The notes: generated by a model from the sequence alone, not told the origin. A stretch of DNA of 64,000 nt from Yoonia sp034652275 (GCF_034652275.1 NZ_JAXIWG010000002.1:124001-188000); one strand, 5' to 3'; positions 8,865-17,996 are shown, counted from the stretch's first letter. A program made the numbers and translations.

Positions 8865-10174
8865 TGCTGCGTATCGTCACAATCCTCTGGTTCGCTTTGC
8901 TGGCAACCACCGCGCAGGCCGAGATTGACATCAAGCAGGTGATATCCGACGGCGGGATCAACGCCTGGGTCGTCGAAGAACCCAGTATTCCCTTTGTGGC
9001 GCTCGAAATCCGGTTTCGCGGCGGCGCATCGCTGGACCTGCCCGGCAAGCGCGGCGCGACCAACCTGATGGCCGCCCTGCTGGAAGAAGGCGCTGCAGAC
9101 CGCGATGCGCAGGCCTTCCAGACAGAACTCGAACGCCTTGCCGCGCGGTTCAGCTTTCGCGCGACGGACGACACCATCTCGATTTCAGCAGAGTTCCTGA
9201 CAGAGAACCGCGACGACGCCTTGGCGCTGTTGGAACAGGCCCTGATCGCCCCCCGTTTTGACCAGACAGCCATTGACCGCGTGCGCGCGCAGGTGCTGGC
9301 CGGTATCGCCAGCGACGCAGTCAATCCCCGCAGCATCGCCGACGCGGCATTCGATGCCGCGGCCTTTGGCGATCATCCCTACGGGTCGTCACTGGACGGC
9401 ACGGTCGACAGCGTGACCGCGCTGACCCGTGATGACATCATCGCCGCCCATCGCAACGCGCTGACCCGCGACCGGCTTTATGTGTCTGTCGTGGGCGATG
9501 TGACGGTGGATCAGGTCGGGCCGATGCTGGACGCGCTTTTGGGCGATCTGCCCGCCGAAGGACCGCCACCGCCTGCCGATGTGGCCTTTGGTCTTGGTGG
9601 CGGGATCACGGTCATCGATTTCGACAATCCGCAATCCTTTGCCCTGTTCGGCCATGCGGGCATGAAACGCGACGACCCCGATTTCTTTGCCGCCTTCATC
9701 GTCAACCACGTGCTTGGCGCGGGCGGTTTCGAATCCCGCCTGATGACCGAAGTGCGCGAAAGGCGGGGCCTGACCTACGGGATCGGCAGCTTCCTTGCAC
9801 CGATGTTCCACGCGGAAATGGTTGTTGGCAGCGTCGCGTCGTCCAACGATACCATTGCCGAGGCGATCGAGGTCACCCGTGCCGAATGGGACCGCATGGC
9901 GACCGAAGGACTGACCGAGGCCGAACTTGCCGCCGCCAAAACCTATCTGACTGGCGAATACCCGCTGCGGTTCGACGGCAATGCGTCAATTGCGTCGATC
10001 ATGGTGGGGATGCAGATGATCGACCTGCCGCCGGATTACGTCATCAACCGCAATGATTACGTCGAAGCCGTGACGCTGGACGACGCCAATCGCGTCGCAG
10101 CAGAGCTGTTCCGCGCGGATGACCTGCATTTCGTGGTGGTGGGTCGCCCTGAAGGGCTGGAAAGCACCCAGTAA
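8864..10174 (+). CDS. M16 family protein, non-catalytic partner subunit
   Basis: A 436-residue M16-fold protein with a signal peptide (LLATTAQA, cleavage near 20). Where the upstream gene has HFLEH this one reads NLMAALLEEGA, so the zinc motif is absent. It does contain the Arg/Tyr region RERRGLTYGIGS of partner subunits. Together with the gene at 7533 it probably forms an alpha-beta heterodimer, as known for M16B family pairs. Translation is coupled through the one-base overlap, with AGGAGG just upstream of the ATG at 8864. Confidence 0.88.
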   Translation: MLRIVTILWFALLATTAQAEIDIKQVISDGGINAWVVEEPSIPFVALEIRFRGGASLDLPGKRGATNLMAALLEEGAADRDAQAFQTELERLAARFSFRATDDTISISAEFLTENRDDALALLEQALIAPRFDQTAIDRVRAQVLAGIASDAVNPRSIADAAFDAAAFGDHPYGSSLDGTVDSVTALTRDDIIAAHRNALTRDRLYVSVVGDVTVDQVGPMLDALLGDLPAEGPPPPADVAFGLGGGITVIDFDNPQSFALFGHAGMKRDDPDFFAAFIVNHVLGAGGFESRLMTEVRERRGLTYGIGSFLAPMFHAEMVVGSVASSNDTIAEAIEVTRAEWDRMATEGLTEAELAAAKTYLTGEYPLRFDGNASIASIMVGMQMIDLPPDYVINRNDYVEAVTLDDANRVAAELFRADDLHFVVVGRPEGLESTQ

Positions 10175-10222
10175 CGCGAAACGCCCCTGTCAGAATCGCG
10201 CGGTCATGCTATGGATTGTGGC

Positions 10223-12034
10223 ATGACCGCATCCGCCCCCCAGATAGAGCCCCGTCCGGTAATCCGGCAGCTGGACGAAGCCGCCATCAATCGCATCGCG
10301 GCAGGCGAGGTGCTGGAGCGTCCCGCCTCTGCCGTCAAGGAACTGGTGGAAAACAGCATCGACGCCGGTGCGACACGGATCGAGGTGGTGATCGCCGATG
10401 GCGGCAAGACCCTGATCCGCGTCAGCGATGACGGCTGCGGCATGGCCGCCGACGATCTGCCGCTCGCGCTGTCGCGCCATGCGACGTCCAAGATCGACGG
10501 ATCGGACCTTCTCAACATCACCTCTTTCGGGTTTCGTGGCGAGGCGCTCGCCTCGCTCGGCGCGGTTGGCCGCCTGCTCATCACCAGCCGGATCGCGGGC
10601 GACAGCGCGCATAGCATTGCCGTGTCGGGCGGACGCATCAGCGACGTGCGCCCTGCCGCGCTGACAGGTGGCACCGTCGTCGAATTGCGCGATATGTTTT
10701 ACGCCACGCCTGCGCGCCTCAAATTCCTGCGCACCGACAGGGCCGAGGCGCAGGCCGTTGCCGATGTCGTCAAGCGGCTGGCGATGGCCGAACCCTTTGT
10801 CACCTTTATCCTGCGCGATGCATCGGATGGCGACACCCGCGTTGTTTTCCGCGCCGATGCACAGACAGGCGATCTGTTCGATGCGCTGCACGGGCGGCTG
10901 CAAACCGTGCTGGGCCGCGACTTTGCGGATAACGCCTTGCGGATCGACGCCGAACGCGACGGGTTTCACCTGACCGGCTATGCCGCCTTGCCCACCTATT
11001 CGCGCGGGGCGGCCGTGACGCAATTCCTGTTCGTCAACGGCCGTCCTGTGCGCGACAAGATGCTGTTGGGGGCCTTGCGCGCCGCCTATTCGGATGTGCT
11101 GTCGCGCGACCGGCACCCGGTGGCCGCACTCTTCGTCGATTGCGACCCAACGCTGGTCGATGTGAACGTGCATCCCGCGAAATCCGAGGTCCGTTTCCGC
11201 GACCCCGCCACCGTGCGCGGGCTGATCGTGTCCGGTCTGCGGCACGCGCTCGCAGGCGCAGGCCACCGCGCATCAAGCACTGTGGCCGATGCGACCTTGG
11301 GCGCGATGCAACCGCAACACGCCGCACCGCGCGTCTACCAGATGGACCGCCCGAGTTTCAGCGCGCGGTCGCTGACCTTTCAGGCGCAGGCACCGGGCTT
11401 TGCCGAAATGCCGTCAGGGCGGATCGAACCGCCCGCGGATGACAGCAGCGCCGACCTGCCTTTGGGCGCGGCGCGCGCGCAGGTGCATGAAAACTACATC
11501 ATCGCGCAGACCGCCACGGGCATCGTGATCGTCGATGGTCATGCCGCGCATGAACGGCTGGTCTATGAAAAGCTGAAAAGCCAGATGGCCGCTCATGGCG
11601 TCGCGGCCCAAGCGCTGCTGATCCCCGAAATCGTCGAACTGTCCGACCACGAAACCGCCGCCTTGCTGGATATCGCGGATGATCTGGCGCGCCTTGGCCT
11701 GACCATCGAACCCTTTGGCGGCAATGCCATCGCCGTGCGCGAAACGCCCGCTATTCTGGGGCAGGTCAACGCCGCCGCCATGCTGCGCGATATTCTGGAC
11801 GAACTGGCCGACCAAGGCGACAGCGCCAGCGTTCAGGCGCGGATCGAGGCGATCCTGAGCCGTGTCGCCTGCCACGGATCGATCCGCACGGGGCGGCGGA
11901 TGCAGGCGGCTGAAATGAACGCTCTGCTCCGCGAAATGGAAGCGACGCCGCATTCCGGCCAATGCAACCACGGACGGCCCACTTACGTGGAATTGAAACT
12001 CTCCGACATCGAAAGACTGTTTGGCCGCACATGA
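10223..12034 (+). CDS. mutL: DNA mismatch repair protein MutL
   Basis: Couples mismatch recognition by MutS to strand removal. The N-terminal GHKL ATPase has NRIAAGEVLERPASAVKELV, DAGATRIEV, DDGCGM and GFRGEALASL. The C-terminal domain has DGHAAHERLVYE, which matches the metal-binding endonuclease motif DQHA-x2-E-x4-E except that Gln is Gly. This suggests a nicking MutL, as expected in bacteria without MutH. The start is taken at 10223; an ATG at 10211 is also possible. The stop overlaps the rmuC start (ATGA). Confidence 0.95.
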   Translation: MTASAPQIEPRPVIRQLDEAAINRIAAGEVLERPASAVKELVENSIDAGATRIEVVIADGGKTLIRVSDDGCGMAADDLPLALSRHATSKIDGSDLLNITSFGFRGEALASLGAVGRLLITSRIAGDSAHSIAVSGGRISDVRPAALTGGTVVELRDMFYATPARLKFLRTDRAEAQAVADVVKRLAMAEPFVTFILRDASDGDTRVVFRADAQTGDLFDALHGRLQTVLGRDFADNALRIDAERDGFHLTGYAALPTYSRGAAVTQFLFVNGRPVRDKMLLGALRAAYSDVLSRDRHPVAALFVDCDPTLVDVNVHPAKSEVRFRDPATVRGLIVSGLRHALAGAGHRASSTVADATLGAMQPQHAAPRVYQMDRPSFSARSLTFQAQAPGFAEMPSGRIEPPADDSSADLPLGAARAQVHENYIIAQTATGIVIVDGHAAHERLVYEKLKSQMAAHGVAAQALLIPEIVELSDHETAALLDIADDLARLGLTIEPFGGNAIAVRETPAILGQVNAAAMLRDILDELADQGDSASVQARIEAILSRVACHGSIRTGRRMQAAEMNALLREMEATPHSGQCNHGRPTYVELKLSDIERLFGRT

Positions 12035-13263
12035 TCCAGATCGGTGATACCTCTTACGCGTTCAGCGATCCTGCGGTGCTGGCTGTGCTTGGCGCGCTGG
12101 CCACGTTGCTGCTGATCCTGATCCTGCTGGTCACGACCCTGCGCCGCGCGGGCCAATCCGCCGAAACGGTGAATTACGTCGCCCACCACATGGCCCGCAT
12201 GTCGCAGGACATGATCGGGCTGGCGCAGGGGCAGAACCAACTGGCGGGTAATATCCAGACCGTCAGCGACGCGCAGGCCAATGCGCAGGTCCGCGTGATC
12301 CAGACGATGGAGGCGCGATTGGCCGAGGTGCAGGCGCAGGTCGCCGAACGGCTGGCCGATAACGCGCTGAAATCGGCGCATTCGCTGGCGGAAATGAACG
12401 AACGGCTGAAAGAAACGCTGACCGGCAGTTCCGAGAAAACCACCAAAAGCCTGACTGAATTGCAAGAACGGCTGGCCACCATCGACCGCGCGCAGACCAA
12501 TATCGAAAAGCTGTCGGGCGATGTGCTGTCCTTGCAGGATATCCTGTCGAACAAGCAGCGGCGCGGGCTGTTCGGGGAAATCCAGCTGACCGATATTGTG
12601 TCCAAGGCGCTGCCCACCGACAGCTTCACCCTGCAGGCGACGCTGTCCAACGGCAAGCGCGCCGATTGTCTGGTGCATTTGCCCAACCCCCCCGGCCCTA
12701 TCGTGATCGACGCGAAGTTTCCTTTCGAGTCCTACGAGGCGCTGGCACGCGCCGATACACAGGAGCTGCAGAAAATCGCGCTGCGCGATCTGGGCAATGC
12801 GGTGCGCAAACATATCAAGGACATATCAGAGCGTTACATCATCGAAGGCGAAACCGCCGATGGCGCCATCATGTTCCTGCCATCCGAGGCGATCTATGCC
12901 GAACTCCACGCCCGCCTGCCCGAAGTGGTGCGCGCCGGTTTCGATGCCCGCGTCTGGATCGTGTCGCCCACGACATGCATGGCGACGCTGAACACGATGC
13001 GCGCGATTTTGAAGGATGCGCGGATGCGCGAACAGGCGGGTGCCATCCGCAAGGAATTGTCGTTGCTGGGCGCGGATGTGGACAGGCTGGTGACACGCGT
13101 CGGCAACCTTGACCGGCATTTCGGTCAGGCGGCCAAGGATCTCGAAGATATCAAGATTTCAGCGGAAAAAGCGGGCAAGCGGGCGAACCGTTTGGACAAT
13201 TTCGACTTTGCCGAAATCGCGCCGGATGCCGCGCCTGTTCCGATTGCGCCACCAGAAACGTAG
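12031..13263 (+). CDS. rmuC: DNA recombination protein RmuC
   Basis: A 410-residue RmuC family protein, a predicted nuclease-fold factor that limits recombination at inverted repeats. It has one N-terminal membrane segment (about residues 14-37), then a coiled coil to about residue 180 rich in Gln, Ala and Glu. The RmuC domain follows, with KQRRGLFGEIQL, PIVIDAKFP and the WIVSPTTCMATL segment. The ATG overlaps the mutL stop, so the two repair genes are translationally coupled. A GC-rich hairpin follows the stop. Confidence 0.92.
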   Translation: MIQIGDTSYAFSDPAVLAVLGALATLLLILILLVTTLRRAGQSAETVNYVAHHMARMSQDMIGLAQGQNQLAGNIQTVSDAQANAQVRVIQTMEARLAEVQAQVAERLADNALKSAHSLAEMNERLKETLTGSSEKTTKSLTELQERLATIDRAQTNIEKLSGDVLSLQDILSNKQRRGLFGEIQLTDIVSKALPTDSFTLQATLSNGKRADCLVHLPNPPGPIVIDAKFPFESYEALARADTQELQKIALRDLGNAVRKHIKDISERYIIEGETADGAIMFLPSEAIYAELHARLPEVVRAGFDARVWIVSPTTCMATLNTMRAILKDARMREQAGAIRKELSLLGADVDRLVTRVGNLDRHFGQAAKDLEDIKISAEKAGKRANRLDNFDFAEIAPDAAPVPIAPPET

Positions 13264-13281
13264 GGCGGGGTTCACCCCGCC
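13264..13281. terminator. Hairpin between convergent rmuC and chrR
   Basis: A perfect inverted repeat, GGCGGGG-TTCA-CCCCGCC, fills the gap between the two convergent stops. There is no T-run on either side, so it may be a weak or Rho-assisted bidirectional terminator. Confidence 0.4.
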
Positions 13282-13287
13282 ACCGCG

Positions 13288-13935
13288 TCAAATCCCGATG
13301 AACCGTTGCGCAATGCGCGGCAGCAAGCCGTTGAACCGCAAAGGCGCATCAGTCGCGGCCAGACAGATGCAATCCGCACCCTGTTCGGCCACTGGCGTAT
13401 GGTTCAGATCCTCGTTCGCGACCTCGATATCGCCCGCGCCGAAACGGTCCGTCTCGTCCACAAAAGCGCCTTGCAGCACCAGCGTCAGTTCCGTGCCACG
13501 GTGCCCGTGATCCGGCACCGCCGTACCAGCCGGAATCCGCAGCAGGCGCACGCTGGCACCGCCTTCGGTTTTCAGCACCATCTGACTGACGCCGCCACCG
13601 ATCTTGCGCCATTTCACGCGGTCCAAATCACCTTTGACGTAGTCACGCAAGGGCGCGGGAAACACACCGCCCGCAGGCGCAGCCTTGGGCTGTTCCGTGC
13701 GCGGCGCATCCATGATCCGCGCCATTGCAGCCGCCAGCGCATCCTCGGCCATATCGACGGGGGCGGCGTCCAGCATCACCTCGCCGCCAACTGCCTCGAA
13801 TTCGGCAAGGGCTGCGCGGCAAGTGTCGCACATGGAGATGTGGGTGGCGACCACCAGATTGAACGCCTCTGGCAATGTGCCGGCGGCATAGCCCATCAAC
13901 AGGGCATCGGTCAGGTGGTGTTTGATCTTTTTCAT
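13288..13935 (-). CDS. chrR: ChrR-type zinc anti-sigma factor with cupin domain
   Basis: Binds RpoE and keeps it inactive until singlet oxygen or organic peroxide is sensed. The N-terminal zinc anti-sigma domain has a His near residue 6 and HISMCDTC (His32, Cys36, Cys39 from the ATG at 13935), the ZAS pattern of Rhodobacter sphaeroides ChrR. The C-terminal cupin has PDHGHRGTELTLVLQGAF, a later His (LNHTPV) and the CICLAATDAP segment, also as in ChrR. It is 215 residues long and lies directly after rpoE. An ATG two codons upstream is an alternative start. Confidence 0.95.
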   Translation of the reverse strand: MKKIKHHLTDALLMGYAAGTLPEAFNLVVATHISMCDTCRAALAEFEAVGGEVMLDAAPVDMAEDALAAAMARIMDAPRTEQPKAAPAGGVFPAPLRDYVKGDLDRVKWRKIGGGVSQMVLKTEGGASVRLLRIPAGTAVPDHGHRGTELTLVLQGAFVDETDRFGAGDIEVANEDLNHTPVAEQGADCICLAATDAPLRFNGLLPRIAQRFIGI

Positions 13936-13942
13936 CTGCATA

Positions 13943-14491
13943 TCACTTCATTGTGTGGCGCAGGCGTTCCAGCGCCAGCCGTATCCTCGATTTGATCGTC
14001 CCGAGCGGGAGGCCGGTTTCGGCGGCAATCTCGCTATGGCTCAACTCGCCGAAATAGGCGCGTTCGATCAGTTTCCTTTGTTCCGCGGGCAAGGCGGCAA
14101 GCGCCTGCCCCAGTTGTTCCGTTTCCTGTTGCAGACCCATCGCATCGGCCTGTTCGGGTTCCGCCTCTGGTCCCCAGGGCAAATCCTCGGGCTCGGGCCG
14201 TTTTTGTTTGCGCAAAAGGTCGATCCGGCGATTCCGGGCGATGGTGAAGATCCATGTGGACACACTCGCTTTTGTCGGGTCGAACAGATGGGCCTTGTTC
14301 CACAGGGTCACCATCACTTCTTGCGCGCATTCTTCGGCCAGATCCGGGCTGGCCCCCGATTTCATGAGAAACGATTTCACACGCGGTGCAAAATAGGCGA
14401 ACAATTCGGCAAAAGCCGCCTTGTCCTTGGCGTCGCGCACGGCGGCGACCTGTGTCACCCACGCCATGCGTTTGGTCGTTGCCTCTGCCAT
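13943..14491 (-). CDS. rpoE: ECF sigma factor RpoE (ChrR-regulated, ECF11 type)
   Basis: Group IV sigma factor of the singlet-oxygen response. Region 2 has FDPTKASVSTWIFTIARNRR followed by IDLLR. The alphaproteobacterial linker PEPEDLPWGPE follows. Region 4 has LIERAYFGELSHSEIA and PLGTIKSRIRLALERLR. From the ATG at 14491 it has 182 residues, the normal length, with AAGGGGG 11 bases upstream. The frame is open to an ATG at 14599, but that lies only about nine bases after the proposed promoter minus-10 and has no ribosome site. The stop is two bases before chrR. Confidence 0.93.
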   Translation of the reverse strand: MAEATTKRMAWVTQVAAVRDAKDKAAFAELFAYFAPRVKSFLMKSGASPDLAEECAQEVMVTLWNKAHLFDPTKASVSTWIFTIARNRRIDLLRKQKRPEPEDLPWGPEAEPEQADAMGLQQETEQLGQALAALPAEQRKLIERAYFGELSHSEIAAETGLPLGTIKSRIRLALERLRHTMK

Positions 14492-14607
14492 CACCCGATT
14501 TGCCCCCTTGGCGCGAATATCCGCGTTGCCTGTCCTTTTATAGACGGGCATCACGGTGACTGCATCAGCTTTCGCAGGGGCGTGCATCTCGTTCAACATG
14601 TGTTTAT

Positions 14608-14633
14608 TACGCCGCGATCCGGCGCTTGGATCA
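14608..14633 (-). promoter_or_regulatory. Candidate RpoE-dependent promoter of rpoE-chrR
   Basis: On the minus strand TGATCC (14633-14628) is followed after exactly 16 bases by CGTA (14611-14608). This matches the minus-35/minus-10 pattern I recall for ChrR-linked ECF sigma factors. It points into rpoE, implying autoregulation. The same pattern occurs on the plus strand 22 bases away. Confidence 0.7.
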
Positions 14634-14655
14634 GCGGGTCACAAAGTATTTTGCG

Positions 14656-14681
14656 TGATCCGTCCCAAACCGCGCTACGTA
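14656..14681 (+). promoter_or_regulatory. Candidate RpoE-dependent promoter of the five-gene operon
   Basis: TGATCC (14656-14661), a 16-base spacer and CGTA (14678-14681) lie about 40 bases before the FAD oxidoreductase start. The element is identical in both boxes and in spacing to the one driving rpoE in the opposite direction. Confidence 0.72.
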
Positions 14682-14719
14682 GTGAAAAGACAAGAAACGA
14701 CCGGGGTGACGGAGTCAGT

Positions 14720-16018
14720 ATGCTGGTAGAGACAGGGACAACCGCGCCCTTGAAGATTGCGGTGATTGGTGCGGGCATTTCAGGGATGGGTGCGGCGCAT
14801 GCTCTGGCCAAGGATCATCGGGTTGTGCTGTTCGAGGCTGAGAACCGGCTGGGTGGCCATGCCCGTACACGGATGGCGGGCCGAAATGGCGATCAGCAGG
14901 TCGACACTGGTTTCATCGTGTTCAACTATGCCAACTATCCGCATCTGACGGCCCTGTTCGACCATCTCGACGTGCCTGTCGTGAAAAGCAACATGAGCTT
15001 TGGCGCGTCTTTCGGCGGGGGCAGGCTGGAATATGGCCTCGCCAGTCTGGATGCGCTGTTTGCCCAGCGCAAGAATGCCGCCAACCCGCGTTTCCTGCGC
15101 ATGGTCCGCGACATTCTGCATTTCAACAAACACGGGCTTGCGGCCAGTCAGGACCAGAGCCTGACCATCGGCGGGCTGCTGAAAAAACTGCGCCTGTCGG
15201 ATTATTTCCGCGACCATTACCTGCTGCCGTTTTCGGGCGCGATCTGGTCCACGCCCAAGGAAAAGATCCTCGATTTCCCTGCCCATGCGATGATGACCTT
15301 TTTCGACAACCACGCGCTGCTGGGCGCGACGGGCCAGCATCAATGGTACACGGTTGACGGTGGGTCGCAGGCCTATGTCACCCGCCTTGCCGCCGATATG
15401 GCGCGCCGCGATGTCGATCTGCGGCTGGGCGCGCCTGTCGATGCGGTCCGCCGCATGGCCGGCTGGGTCGAGGTCAAAGCCAAAGGCGGTGACTGGGAAC
15501 GGTTTGACGAAGTGGTTTTCGCCAGCCATTCCGACCAGACGCTGGCCATGCTGTCGGATGCCTCGCAGGTCGAACGCGACACGCTGGGTGCCGTGCGGTA
15601 TCAGCCCAACAGCATCGTGCTGCATTCGGACACATCCATCATGCCCAAGCGCAAACAGGTCTGGTCGTCGTGGATCTATACCGAGGCGACCGATCAGCAG
15701 GGTGGCGAAATCGACCTGACCTATTGGATGAACTCGCTCCAGCCTTGGCTGAAGGCCGACACGCTGATGGTCACGCTGAACAGCCGCCGCCCGATCCGCG
15801 AGGATCTGATCTGGGACGAGGTGACGCTGCACCATCCGGTCTATGATCTGGCCGCCTTGGCCGCCCAGAAAACCGCCGCCGCGATGAACGGCACGAACCG
15901 GACATGGTTCTGCGGCGCATGGATGAAAAACGGTTTCCACGAGGACGGGTTGTCGAGCGCGCTTGATGTGGTGGGCAAGATGACCGCGCCCGACCGCATG
16001 GCGATGGCGGCAGAGTGA
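14720..16018 (+). CDS. FAD/NAD(P)-binding oxidoreductase (flavin amine oxidase-like), first gene of the sigma-E operon
   Basis: A 432-residue flavoprotein with an N-terminal Rossmann motif GAGISGMGAAHALA, the FEAENRLGGHARTR ribose-binding segment and DTGFIVFNYANYPHL. It ends in the conserved WFCGAWMKNGFHEDGLSSA. It belongs to the amine-oxidase-like group found with DUF1365 and cyclopropane-fatty-acid-type genes. From memory, the R. sphaeroides counterpart (RSP1091) is a sigma-E target needed for full ChrR turnover and linked to unsaturated fatty acid modification. GGAG lies five bases before the ATG. The stop overlaps the next start (GTGA). Confidence 0.85.
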   Translation: MLVETGTTAPLKIAVIGAGISGMGAAHALAKDHRVVLFEAENRLGGHARTRMAGRNGDQQVDTGFIVFNYANYPHLTALFDHLDVPVVKSNMSFGASFGGGRLEYGLASLDALFAQRKNAANPRFLRMVRDILHFNKHGLAASQDQSLTIGGLLKKLRLSDYFRDHYLLPFSGAIWSTPKEKILDFPAHAMMTFFDNHALLGATGQHQWYTVDGGSQAYVTRLAADMARRDVDLRLGAPVDAVRRMAGWVEVKAKGGDWERFDEVVFASHSDQTLAMLSDASQVERDTLGAVRYQPNSIVLHSDTSIMPKRKQVWSSWIYTEATDQQGGEIDLTYWMNSLQPWLKADTLMVTLNSRRPIREDLIWDEVTLHHPVYDLAALAAQKTAAAMNGTNRTWFCGAWMKNGFHEDGLSSALDVVGKMTAPDRMAMAAE

Positions 16019-16770
16019 CCGCGCGGGTCGACCATATCGCCGGGGAAACCTATCACGGGCGGCGGGGTGCGACCAAAAACGCGTTCCGCTATTCCATCGA
16101 CTATGTGCTGCTGGATGCGGAAACCGCGCCCGACGCACCCGCGCTGTTCGCGCGCAATCGCGGCAACCTGATGTCGCTGCAAGACAGTGACCATGGCGGG
16201 CCGCCCAAGCAGGGGCGCGGTGCGGCATGGGTCCGCGATGTGTTGACCGCCCATGCGGTTCCGCAACCCGACCGGATCATGCTGCTCGCGCAACCGCGCG
16301 TGCTGGGCCATGTGTTCAATCCGGTGTCGTTCTGGCTGTGCTATGACGATGAAACGCTGACCACGATCATTGCCGAGGTCAGCAATACTTTTGGCGACCG
16401 CCATTCCTATCTGTGCCGCCATGACGACGGGCGCGCGATCACCAAGGCGGAAACCTTGGCCGCGCAAAAGGTGATGCATGTGTCCCCTTTCCAACCGGTA
16501 GAGGGCGGTTATGTGTTCCGCTTTGATGTCCAGCCGGACAGCGTCGGCATCTGGATCGACTATACCCGCGGCAATGGCGGGTTGATCGCTACGCTGACGG
16601 GCGCGCGCCGTCCGATCAGCAATGGCAGTATCCTGCGCGCCGTGCTGCGTCGCCCGTTCGGGTCGCGGCGTGTGCTGGCGCTGATCCACTGGCAAGCGGT
16701 CAAGCTTTGGTGGAAAGGCGCCACATTCCGGTCACAACCCGCCCCGCCGCAGGACGAGGTCAGCCGGTGA
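16015..16770 (+). CDS. DUF1365 family protein
   Basis: A 251-residue DUF1365 protein. Typical features are the N-terminal HGRRGATKNAFRYSIDYVLLD, LAQPRVLGHVFNPVSFWLCY, EVSNTFGDRHSYL and KVMHVSPFQPVEGGYVFRF. The biochemical role is not established to my knowledge. The family nearly always sits next to the FAD oxidoreductase type upstream, and the two probably act together on membrane lipids. The start is a GTG that overlaps the previous stop. The stop in turn overlaps the GTG of the transporter, so the three are translationally coupled. Confidence 0.88.
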   Translation: MTARVDHIAGETYHGRRGATKNAFRYSIDYVLLDAETAPDAPALFARNRGNLMSLQDSDHGGPPKQGRGAAWVRDVLTAHAVPQPDRIMLLAQPRVLGHVFNPVSFWLCYDDETLTTIIAEVSNTFGDRHSYLCRHDDGRAITKAETLAAQKVMHVSPFQPVEGGYVFRFDVQPDSVGIWIDYTRGNGGLIATLTGARRPISNGSILRAVLRRPFGSRRVLALIHWQAVKLWWKGATFRSQPAPPQDEVSR

Positions 16771-17993
16771 AAGCCCTGACCGACAGGCTCCCGGCTTTCA
16801 GCCTCTTTGCGGCGGTCCTGTCGGGGGCCGGTCTGCCGATCTATATCTACGCACCCAAATATTATGCTGACACCTATGGCGTCAGCCTGACAGCATTGGG
16901 TGCCGTGCTGTTCGGGCTGCGCCTGTTCGACGTGGTGCAGGACCCCGTTCTGGGCTGGATCAGTGAACGGCTTTCGCGGTTCAAGAAGCTCGCGATCACG
17001 CTGACCGCCTTTGCGCTGGCGCTGTCGATGATCGGGCTGTTCGCCGTGGCCCCGCCCATTGCACCGATCTGGTGGTTCGGCCTGACGATCACGGGGCTGT
17101 TCACGGCGTTCAGTTTCCTGACCATCAATTTCTACGCCCAAGGGATCAGCAAGGCAGGCACGGCCGACGGTGGCCATGTCAGGCTGGCGGCATGGCGCGA
17201 AAGCGGGGCCTTGCTGGGGGTCTGTATTGCCGCTGTCATCCCCACGGTGCTGATCGGTGTGGTGGCCGACCCGTTTGCGGTATTCGCCTTAGGCTTTGCC
17301 GTCGTCACGCTGGTTGCCGCATTCTTCATGTGGCCGGAATGGAAAGGCCGTGTGGCGCAGGAACCGTCCCATATCCGCGATATCGTAGCCGACCCCATCG
17401 CGCGGCGCTTGCTGATCCTTGCGCTGGTCAATGCCACGCCGCTGGCGGTGTCATCGACGCTATTCCTATTCTACGTAGAAAGCAGGCTGGGCGCGCCCGG
17501 CTGGGAAGGTGCGCTGCTGGTGCTGTTCTTTCTGGCGGCGGCGCTTTCGTCACCCGCATGGTCGGCGCTCGCCCGCAGGTTCGGGGAAAAACGGGTTCTG
17601 CTCTGCGCCATGACGCTCGCCATTGCGTCGTTCGGCTATACGCTGACTTTATCCACCGGCGATGTGATCCCGTTTGCGATCATCTGCGTATTAAGTGGAG
17701 CAACGATCGGGGCAGACCTGACCTTGATGCCCGCGATGTTCGCAAAACGCATGGCCGCGATTTCGCCGACCGGCGGGCAGGGGTTTGGCCTTTGGTCGCT
17801 GGTCAACAAGTTCACGCTGGCCTTTGCGGCAGTCGCGCTGCTGCCGTTGCTGGAAAGATCCGGTTTTGTCGCCGGCGCGACCGATTTGCCGGAGGCGGCA
17901 TTGACGACCCTGACGGTGCTTTACGCATTGGTGCCGTCGCTTTTGAAACTGTTGGCGATCGGTTTGCTGGTCGCCACAAAGCTCGAGGAATGA
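16767..17993 (+). CDS. MFS transporter (GPH/MelB-like)
   Basis: A 408-residue integral membrane protein with about 12 hydrophobic segments, resembling the glycoside-pentoside-hexuronide/cation symporter group. The conserved FDVVQDPVLGWISERLSRFKK loop is visible between helices 2 and 3. The start is a GTG overlapping the DUF1365 stop, with GAGG upstream. Given its neighbours it may move a lipid-related or small amphipathic solute; nothing in the sequence fixes the substrate. The R. sphaeroides sigma-E operon has, as I recall, a GPH-type gene in the same place. Confidence 0.82.
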   Translation: MKALTDRLPAFSLFAAVLSGAGLPIYIYAPKYYADTYGVSLTALGAVLFGLRLFDVVQDPVLGWISERLSRFKKLAITLTAFALALSMIGLFAVAPPIAPIWWFGLTITGLFTAFSFLTINFYAQGISKAGTADGGHVRLAAWRESGALLGVCIAAVIPTVLIGVVADPFAVFALGFAVVTLVAAFFMWPEWKGRVAQEPSHIRDIVADPIARRLLILALVNATPLAVSSTLFLFYVESRLGAPGWEGALLVLFFLAAALSSPAWSALARRFGEKRVLLCAMTLAIASFGYTLTLSTGDVIPFAIICVLSGATIGADLTLMPAMFAKRMAAISPTGGQGFGLWSLVNKFTLAFAAVALLPLLERSGFVAGATDLPEAALTTLTVLYALVPSLLKLLAIGLLVATKLEE

Positions 17994-17996
17994 ACG

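Noticed and set aside
14780..16228. A 482-codon open frame antisense to the FAD oxidoreductase
   Set aside because: No recognisable sequence and no upstream signals; the plus-strand gene has a promoter, ribosome site and conserved motifs.
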